Notes under the pieces: generated by a model
Databases searched by the model: none
Told to the model about the DNA's origin: nothing
Seen by the model: the letters and a program-made list of their open reading frames with translations, nothing else
Part shown: piece after piece, positions 53,256 through 59,272 of the stretch
How positions within the stretch are numbered: position 1 is the stretch's first letter
How the letters are laid out: each line of letters opens with the position of its first letter
NCBI GenBank assembly: GCA_964540965.1
Contig: CAZIOT010000020.1
Coordinates: 1-59,272 of the forward strand
Direction of reading: 5' to 3'
Origin: JADYZU01 sp964540965
GTDB taxonomy: Bacteria > Pseudomonadota > Alphaproteobacteria > Rhodobacterales > Rhodobacteraceae
Length of the DNA stretch: 59,272 nucleotides
Program-made: the position numbers and the translations under genes

Positions 53256-55802
53256 ATGTTCTACCATTTTCTCGTCGTCGATCCTCGCTCGGGCCTGCAG
53301 TACCGGCTGAACGATACCGGCCTCGCTGAGGTTTCACTTGCCCCCAAAGCGCCAGAATGGCTGCCCGGGCGGGCGATCTTGGAGAACCCCGATCCGGTCT
53401 GGCGGGATAGCCTTGCCAATGCGCCGGTCGAGACGATCTCGGCCGTCACAGCGGCGCTGGAGGGTCTGGTATTGGCCACCGCCGATCTGCGCGCCCCGGC
53501 GGTACGGCCGATGGAGGACAGTCGCGCACGACGACATCTGGATGCGCTGATCGAACTCTGGCGCAAGCTGGGTGACAGCTTGCCTGAAGGGCTGGCCCCG
53601 GTGCGCCATGTGCTGGAGCTGCCGCATGGGCGGTTTCTTGACCCGCTGCCGGTGGTTCAGGGATCGCTCGATCCCTATGCGCCACCCGCAATGAAGGCGC
53701 TTTACGCCCGGCTTGAGCAGGAATTCGGGGCTGTTGACGCACCCGTTAAGGCGCGCGCGGCGCGAGAAGGGTCGAGGCTGCACGCTTTGCAGGCCGGGGT
53801 GGCCGAGGCCGCAATCGAGACTGGGCCAAAGGATGACAGCCTCGCCTTTTATGGTCTGCGCGATTTGGCTGCCTGCGCTGATTTTGCCGCCGCCCGCGCG
53901 CGTACCCTGATCGAAAGCGGTATCTCGGCGCGGGAGATAGCTGTGCTGGCCTCTGGTGACCCGCGCCAGATTGCCCGCGCCTTTGCCGAGCAGGGCGTGC
54001 CGATTTCCGGGCTTCCCGGCAGCCTGCCCGAGCGCGACATCATTGGCGAGACCGCACTTCAACTGGCACTGGCCAAGCGAACACCCACGCCTGCGATGGT
54101 CCTGGCCAGCCTCGCCTTGTCCCCGTTGATGCCATGGTCCGCACAGACCGGGCGCGACCTTGCGGAATGCCTGATTGGCGGTGACTTTCGTGGCGATGTC
54201 CTGTCGCCCACCCCTGCCCACAAAGACCTCTGGATAGACATTCGCGCCTCGGCGGGCAGCCTTGCGCAACTGCGTTTCCTGATCGACCGTATCTGTGAGC
54301 GCATTGCGAAGGGGAACGAGGTTCGCGCCCGTCTGTCGATCCCGCCCGGCGAGGGTAGCCCAGACTGGGAAGCGATCCTGCGCGGTATCCAGATTGCATC
54401 CCCGTCAAGTGCCGATCCGGAGCGCAACCTTGAAGGTGTCAGCCTCTGGTCTGCACAGGAAACTCCGTGGCGGCCCTGCCGGCACCTGATCGTGACAGAT
54501 TTCACCGATGGGCTGTATCCAACGCGCCCACGCGCCAATCCCCTGTTTCTGGACAGCGAAATCATCACGATCCGCGCCACGACGGGGCTGCACCTTCGCG
54601 GCCGGGCCGAGGGTTTGGCACAAAGCCTGTCCCTTTTCGATCAGCAACTTCAGGCGGTTGCCGGCACAGTGACCTTTCTGATCCCGTGGCGCGATCTGTC
54701 CGGGGCGCGGCAGCAACCCTCGGCCGGGCTTTCCCTGGTCGCGCGGGCGATCTCGGGCGTCGAGGATGCGCAGGATCTGATCCGGGACTTGTCGCGCCTT
54801 CCGCCCGGCGATTGGCCTGTGACGCACCACCGCCTCCCGCCCCTCCCGGAGCCAGACGATCTCCCCGAGGCACTGTCTTTCCCCGGCCTCGACTTGTTGG
54901 CCCTGCGGCGCAAGGATGATGGAACAACCAATCCTCAATCGCCGTCGCGGCTTGAAACGCTTCTGGTCAGCCCCTTGGCCTGGCTTCTGGGCGAGGTTGG
55001 TGCGGGCGACATGTCCTGGTCCGCAGAGGAACTTGACGTACTGGCCAGGGGCAACATTGCCCATGACGTGTTTGAACATGTATTCCTCAAGGATCAGCCT
55101 GTGCCAGAACCTGCGGCACTGGCTGCGGCGGTTGCCGATGCCTATGATCGCGCGCTTACCCGCCACGCGGGGTTTCTGCGCAGCGCCTCATGGGAAATGG
55201 AGCGCAGCGGCCTCGAACGCGAGATTCTTCAGGCAGCGCTGCGCTGGCGCGAACATCTGCTGGCGCTTGGGGCAAAGATCATCGGCAACGAGATCTGGCT
55301 GGCCGGTGAGGCGCATGGCATCAATTTGCACGGCAAGGCCGATGCGATCCTTGAGCTGCCTGACGGTGCGCTGCTTGTCGTCGATCACAAGAAAAGTGGC
55401 ACATCGGCCCGCCGCAGGCGAATGGAGGCTGGGTGGGATCTGCAAGCAGGGCTTTATCGTGACATGCTCGCCCGTCCCGCTCGGCGCGACGGCGATGGGA
55501 TGGACCCTCTGATCGGCCGAAAGGTGGGTATTGCCTATCACCTGATGAATGATGGCGGGCTCTTAACTTCCGGCCTTGTGCCTGCAGAAGGATCGCCCGC
55601 CCGCGACATGGGCGATGCCGTCAATGATGCGGCCGTTGCCATGCTTGCTGAACGGTTGGCGCAGCTTGGCGCCGGGCGGGTGGTGCTGAATACCTCGGCC
55701 GACGAGGGGTTTTTCAAGAAAGAGGCGGGGTTCACACCTTATGCGCTGACTGATGGCTTGACCCTGGTTACCGCGTTCATCCGCCAGATCGAGGAGGCAT
55801 GA
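53256..55802 (+). CDS. AddB-like PD-(D/E)XK nuclease
   Basis: An 848-aa protein resembling AddB, the second subunit of AddAB-type helicase-nucleases. The middle has helicase-like segments without an obvious Walker A (REIAVLASGDPRQIARAFAEQGVPI; LIVTDFTDGLYPTRPRANPLFL). The C-terminus (about 640-730) is a RecB-family nuclease with GKADAI and VVDHKKSG. It is shorter than typical alphaproteobacterial AddB, and its first 60 residues are unlike AddB. ATG 53256 is preferred; TTG 53199 is an alternative. Its stop overlaps the helicase start (ATGA). Confidence 0.82.
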   Translation: MFYHFLVVDPRSGLQYRLNDTGLAEVSLAPKAPEWLPGRAILENPDPVWRDSLANAPVETISAVTAALEGLVLATADLRAPAVRPMEDSRARRHLDALIELWRKLGDSLPEGLAPVRHVLELPHGRFLDPLPVVQGSLDPYAPPAMKALYARLEQEFGAVDAPVKARAAREGSRLHALQAGVAEAAIETGPKDDSLAFYGLRDLAACADFAAARARTLIESGISAREIAVLASGDPRQIARAFAEQGVPISGLPGSLPERDIIGETALQLALAKRTPTPAMVLASLALSPLMPWSAQTGRDLAECLIGGDFRGDVLSPTPAHKDLWIDIRASAGSLAQLRFLIDRICERIAKGNEVRARLSIPPGEGSPDWEAILRGIQIASPSSADPERNLEGVSLWSAQETPWRPCRHLIVTDFTDGLYPTRPRANPLFLDSEIITIRATTGLHLRGRAEGLAQSLSLFDQQLQAVAGTVTFLIPWRDLSGARQQPSAGLSLVARAISGVEDAQDLIRDLSRLPPGDWPVTHHRLPPLPEPDDLPEALSFPGLDLLALRRKDDGTTNPQSPSRLETLLVSPLAWLLGEVGAGDMSWSAEELDVLARGNIAHDVFEHVFLKDQPVPEPAALAAAVADAYDRALTRHAGFLRSASWEMERSGLEREILQAALRWREHLLALGAKIIGNEIWLAGEAHGINLHGKADAILELPDGALLVVDHKKSGTSARRRRMEAGWDLQAGLYRDMLARPARRDGDGMDPLIGRKVGIAYHLMNDGGLLTSGLVPAEGSPARDMGDAVNDAAVAMLAERLAQLGAGRVVLNTSADEGFFKKEAGFTPYALTDGLTLVTAFIRQIEEA

Positions 55803-58800
55803 CCATGGACGGAGCAGACTCGGACCGTGGATTGGTCATCGTGCCCGCCGGCGCGGGCGCAGGGAAAACCCATCGTATCAAGACCCAGCTTTCCGACTGG
55901 GTGAAGCGCGGCGTGGTGCGGCCCGAACGTATTCTTGCTGTGACCTTTACCGAAGCCGCCGCGGGCGAATTGCGCGAACGTATCCGGGCGGGTCTTCTTG
56001 CTGATGGGCTGGTGGCCGAGGCCATGGCTGTGGAGCGCGCCTATGTCTCTACCATCCATGGTTTGGGCCTGCGATTATTGACGGAACATGCGCTGGCAGC
56101 GGGTGCCTCGCTGCAACCGCGCCATCTTGGCGATGCCGAGCGGGACCTGCTGATCCGGCAGGCGCTGGCCCATGCCAAGGCGCTTGACCCGATCAAGGCC
56201 GAACCTGAGCGGTTCGGGTATCAGCCGAACTGGCAAAAGGGCGAAACGGTCGAAGATTCCCTGCGGGGCCGCGTCCTGTCGATGATCGACCTGTTGCGGG
56301 GGCTGGGGGACAAAGGCCGTGATCCGGGCCTGATCGCACCCGCGTTAACGCGGCTCGATACGATCTATGGCGAGGTGCTCGCGGATCCCGCCGCCGCCCG
56401 TGATGCCTTGGCAAAGGCGGTCTCCAACATGCTTGCGGCCTTTCCCGAAGGCGGTATGGCGGGTATCACCGCAAAGGGCCCCCGCGAGACGCTGGAAAAG
56501 AACCTTGCCCACTTTCGCCGCATTGACCGCGACCCGACCCTGCTGGACCGGGACTGGAGTATCTGGCAGTCACTGCGCAGCCTCTTCACCTCGAACCGCA
56601 GTTCAAGAACACCCGACGGGTATGATGACCTTGCGCTGGCGATCACGCAGGCTGCGGAGGTGCTGCCTTTACATCCCGGTCCATTGGCCGATGCGAAGCT
56701 GCACTTTCGCTGCCTGATCACCTGTGCGCAGGAAGTGATGGAGACCTATGAGACGCGCAAGAAAGCACTTGGGCTGATCGACTATGCCGACATGATTGCA
56801 GGTGCAGAACGGCTGCTGCGCGCCGATCCAACAGTGCGTCAAGCTGTGCTGAATGAGATCGACTGCGTCATCATCGATGAATTTCAGGACACCAATCCGG
56901 TGCAGTTCGCACTGCTGTGGCAGCTGGGTGCCCGCGCGCCCCGGACCCTTCTGGTGGGCGATGTGAAGCAGTCGATCATGGGGTTTCAAGGGGCTGACCC
57001 CCGGCTGTCGCAAGCCCTTGCATCGGCCAACCCCGCCGCGACGCAGCCCCTTGACCGCAACTGGCGGTCAACACCGGCGGTGATGGACTTCGTCAATGCC
57101 ATGGGCACCGGACTGTTTGGCGCGGACTACAATCTTCTGGCCCCGACCCGCGATCCGGTGCCTGGTTCCGCGCTGGAAGTGCTGAACATCGTCAAAGGGC
57201 GCGGGGTGAAAAACTTCTCGAAGCCTCAGGAGCACATCGCCGAGCGCATCGCCTGCATCCTCACGACAGGCGAAACGATCACCGACCGGCACACCAGGGC
57301 CACAAGAGCCGTCCGCCCCTCTGATATCGCGCTTCTGGTTTGCCGGCACGCTACCGCAGCCCGCTATGCCGAGGAATTGCGCGCGCGCGGCGTTCCTGTC
57401 CGCATCGCCGAAGATGGCTGGGCGACCAGTCCGGTTGTTCAAGCGGCGCGTGCGGCGCTCAGCTATGCAGCCAACCCTTCCGATACGAATTCCGCATTGG
57501 TTCTGCGTACCCTCGGCCCGGATCCGATTGGCCTGCAAGAAGCCGTCAGCGCGCAGGTCCAGGGGCGTTTGGCGGATGACCCGGTGCTGATGCGGCTGGC
57601 GGCCCTGTCGGACCGCCTTGCTCGCGTGCCGATTTCCAATGCAGTGGACCTTGTGATCAATGCCTCTGGACTGCGGCTCTGGGCTGACCGTCAACCCAAC
57701 GCGGGACAGGCCCGAGCGGACCTTTTGCGGCTTGAAGCCGAAGCCATCGACTTCGAATCTGCGCATCGCGACCTTAAGGCCGCTGCCGGGTTCCATGGCG
57801 AAAGCGCCAAGGTTTTCCTGGGCTGGCTCGATGCCCGGGCAGGTGACCGCGATTTCGACCGCCGCCCCGACCCTGCTGCCAATAGTGCGGAAGCGGTGGA
57901 GATCGTAACCTGGCACGCTTCCAAGGGTCGTGAGTGGCCGATCACCGTAGTCGCTGAATTCGACCACGGGATCGAAGAATGGCCGGGTAGCACTGCGACC
58001 CGGTTCACGGCTCTGGACAAGATCGATGATATGGAAGCCGTTCTGGCCTCGGCCGCGCTGATCCATACACCAGGATTTGCTGCGCCCGAAACCGAGCGGC
58101 GGTTCATTGAGGATCGGCGCGCAGATTTCGAGGCCAATGCGAAGAACCTTCTTTACGTCGCCCTGACGCGGGCACGCGACCGGCTGGTGCTGGAGTGGCC
58201 GGGCTTCATCAAGGAGCGCGCCGAGGACGCACCGGAAGCAAAGTGCCTCTTCCATGTTTTCACAGATACCTGCGCGCCGCAGATCGGTGGCGATATGTTG
58301 CGCATCGGCGGGACTGATTGCCCGGCCATCATCAGGCAGTTGCCCGAACACGCAGGCTTCACCGAATATTCGGCGACCGAGAACACCGATCTCCCACGGC
58401 TCGGCGGCGCGGCGGCCTTGGCGGCGGTGACCTTGACACCCTGGCGGTTGCAGCCCTCGCAATCGACAACCGCGGTGCCCGCCCCCAAGAGCCAGGGCAT
58501 CGTCCTGGGTGCACCATGGCCCCACACGGTCAGCGACGCGGCGCGTGGGACCGCGATCCACCTTGCCCTGCGGACCTGCCTGACAAAGCCGGACCTGACA
58601 TCGTCTCTGACGTCAGCAACCGGGCTGGACGATGCAACCATATCCCTCGTCGCCGCTCGCGCGCGGGCCCTGAAAGCCTGGCTTTCCGCCGATGGCTACA
58701 CCGATCTGCTTTGTGAAATCCCCTTGCTTGGACACACGATCGAGGGTGCAGAAATCCCCGGCATGATCGACCTGCTGGCCGTCGGGCCGAAAGGATGCCT

Positions 58801-58996
58801 GCTGATCGACCACAAGACCGGCGGTGCAGGAGAGGGTTTCGGCATCTACTGGCCACAGCTTTCCGCCTATGCCGGCCTTGCGGCAAGACTGTTCCCGCAG
58901 CATCCGCTTCAAGGGGTGGCCGTGTTCTGGATAGACCACGGGCGTCTGGAACTGGCGCAGCTGTCTGTCGCCCAACAGGAAGTTATTCTTGAATGA
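55799..58996 (+). CDS. AddA-like UvrD/Rep helicase with C-terminal nuclease
   Basis: A 1065-aa SF1A helicase-nuclease. All helicase motifs are readable: I GAGAGKT (18-24), Ia AVTFTEAAAGELRERI, II IIDEFQDTNP (about 358-367), III LLVGDVKQSIMGFQG, IV LDRNWRSTPAV, V TWHASKGREWP and VI LLYVALTRARDRL. The C-terminal PD-(D/E)XK domain has GMIDLL, LIDHKTG (about 1001) and QLSAYAGL. So the helicase and nuclease both appear active. It is coupled to the AddB-like gene. No trxA or tsaE follows, and the WYL/ADP-ribosylhydrolase context points to a specialised copy rather than the housekeeping addA. Confidence 0.88.
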   Translation: MTMDGADSDRGLVIVPAGAGAGKTHRIKTQLSDWVKRGVVRPERILAVTFTEAAAGELRERIRAGLLADGLVAEAMAVERAYVSTIHGLGLRLLTEHALAAGASLQPRHLGDAERDLLIRQALAHAKALDPIKAEPERFGYQPNWQKGETVEDSLRGRVLSMIDLLRGLGDKGRDPGLIAPALTRLDTIYGEVLADPAAARDALAKAVSNMLAAFPEGGMAGITAKGPRETLEKNLAHFRRIDRDPTLLDRDWSIWQSLRSLFTSNRSSRTPDGYDDLALAITQAAEVLPLHPGPLADAKLHFRCLITCAQEVMETYETRKKALGLIDYADMIAGAERLLRADPTVRQAVLNEIDCVIIDEFQDTNPVQFALLWQLGARAPRTLLVGDVKQSIMGFQGADPRLSQALASANPAATQPLDRNWRSTPAVMDFVNAMGTGLFGADYNLLAPTRDPVPGSALEVLNIVKGRGVKNFSKPQEHIAERIACILTTGETITDRHTRATRAVRPSDIALLVCRHATAARYAEELRARGVPVRIAEDGWATSPVVQAARAALSYAANPSDTNSALVLRTLGPDPIGLQEAVSAQVQGRLADDPVLMRLAALSDRLARVPISNAVDLVINASGLRLWADRQPNAGQARADLLRLEAEAIDFESAHRDLKAAAGFHGESAKVFLGWLDARAGDRDFDRRPDPAANSAEAVEIVTWHASKGREWPITVVAEFDHGIEEWPGSTATRFTALDKIDDMEAVLASAALIHTPGFAAPETERRFIEDRRADFEANAKNLLYVALTRARDRLVLEWPGFIKERAEDAPEAKCLFHVFTDTCAPQIGGDMLRIGGTDCPAIIRQLPEHAGFTEYSATENTDLPRLGGAAALAAVTLTPWRLQPSQSTTAVPAPKSQGIVLGAPWPHTVSDAARGTAIHLALRTCLTKPDLTSSLTSATGLDDATISLVAARARALKAWLSADGYTDLLCEIPLLGHTIEGAEIPGMIDLLAVGPKGCLLIDHKTGGAGEGFGIYWPQLSAYAGLAARLFPQHPLQGVAVFWIDHGRLELAQLSVAQQEVILE

Positions 58997-59247
58997 CAAT
59001 ACAATGGGGCATGCTGGCGCCTGAAAACGTCAAGACGTCTCGCAGAAGACTGACACTCGGGCTTGGCAAGGCAGTCATGCTCTACAACGAAGCTGCGGTC
59101 CCGGGGCTTGGCGGGCTGTGGTTCATACGTCAAGCGGCGCTTGCGCTTCTTGGCATTCGTATCGCGGAAGAGACCCGGCATGAAGGAAGCAAGATAGAAG
59201 TCGCCAACGCCATAGAGGTGAGCTACTCCCCGGAAATCGGACAGTGA
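58993..59247 (+). CDS. 84-aa ORF coupled to the AddA-like gene
   Basis: The start ATG overlaps the helicase-nuclease stop (ATGA), which argues for a real gene. The product begins MTIQWGMLAPENVKTSRRRL and contains a Gly/Leu-rich segment (GKAVMLYNEAAVPGLGGLWFIRQAALALLGI), then EETRHEGSKIEVANAIE before the stop at 59247. I cannot name a family. Its end close to the window edge and abrupt change of character after NAIE leave open that it is the 5' part of a longer gene broken by a frameshift or a sequence error. Confidence 0.5.
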   Translation: MTIQWGMLAPENVKTSRRRLTLGLGKAVMLYNEAAVPGLGGLWFIRQAALALLGIRIAEETRHEGSKIEVANAIEVSYSPEIGQ

Positions 59248-59272
59248 CGGAAGCTACGATCTGACGTTTGGT

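Overview
The window is chromosomal DNA of a GC-rich alphaproteobacterium, most likely of the Rhodobacteraceae/Paracoccaceae (Rhodobacterales). The reasons are the GC-rich codon use, the small protein-murA-DUF2948 arrangement, the purple-bacterial order of the Calvin-cycle genes (cbbF-P-T-G-A-E), and densely packed operons with many 4-base ATGA overlaps. No phage, plasmid origin, CRISPR array or rRNA is visible.

Layout. (1) 0-2.2 kb: housekeeping genes murA and a DUF2948 gene, a 50-aa small protein and a tRNA-Thr(GGT). (2) 2.2-7.7 kb: a fused gamma/beta urease gene and the urease alpha gene with no maturation genes beside them, then a P1B-4-type metal-exporting ATPase. (3) 7.7-13.7 kb: a 7TM sensor kinase overlapping head-to-head with its LuxR-type response regulator, a LysE-type exporter, a MOSC protein, a redoxin, a secreted protein and a Cys-rich MarR regulator with a 29-bp interrupted palindrome upstream. 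(4) 13.75-28.6 kb: a Calvin-Benson-Bassham supercluster in two transcription units, each read away from its own cbbR: cbbF-P-T-G-A-E-redoxin-cbbZ and cbbL-S-Q-O. The RuBisCO is form IA (green-like) with CbbQ/CbbO activases, not the red-type form IC with CbbX of many relatives. (5) 28.8-34.3 kb: quinone/electrophile stress genes, namely a glutathionyl-hydroquinone reductase, a LysR regulator, DoxX, GNAT, pirin and a fusion of an MhqO-like ring-cleavage dioxygenase with an MhqD-like hydrolase. (6) 34.4-45.9 kb: an aromatic-degradation cluster with two FAD hydroxylases (MhpA- and TfdB-type), a SnoaL-like protein, an extradiol dioxygenase, an FAH-family hydrolase, a GntR regulator and a five-gene branched-chain-type ABC importer. 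(7) 46.1-48.5 kb: a DJ-1/PfpI protein, an old-yellow-enzyme reductase and a divergent MerR regulator.

(8) 48.6-59.3 kb is an accessory region. It starts with a truncated IS5-family transposase carrying an in-frame amber codon, then two small genes of unclear role, then a same-strand operon: WYL-domain regulator; HCx5R phosphatase fused to an ADP-ribosylglycohydrolase; AddB-like PD-(D/E)XK protein; AddA-like UvrD helicase-nuclease; and an 84-aa ORF. It looks like a defence or DNA-processing system and is the best candidate here for an undescribed system. It probably continues past the right edge.

How the parts fit. Region 4 fixes CO2 and recycles 2-phosphoglycolate. Region 6 imports and hydroxylates a phenolic compound, cleaves the ring and hydrolyses the product. 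Region 5 would deal with the (hydro)quinones such chemistry makes. Regions 5-7 together suggest an organism exposed to plant- or sediment-derived phenolics.
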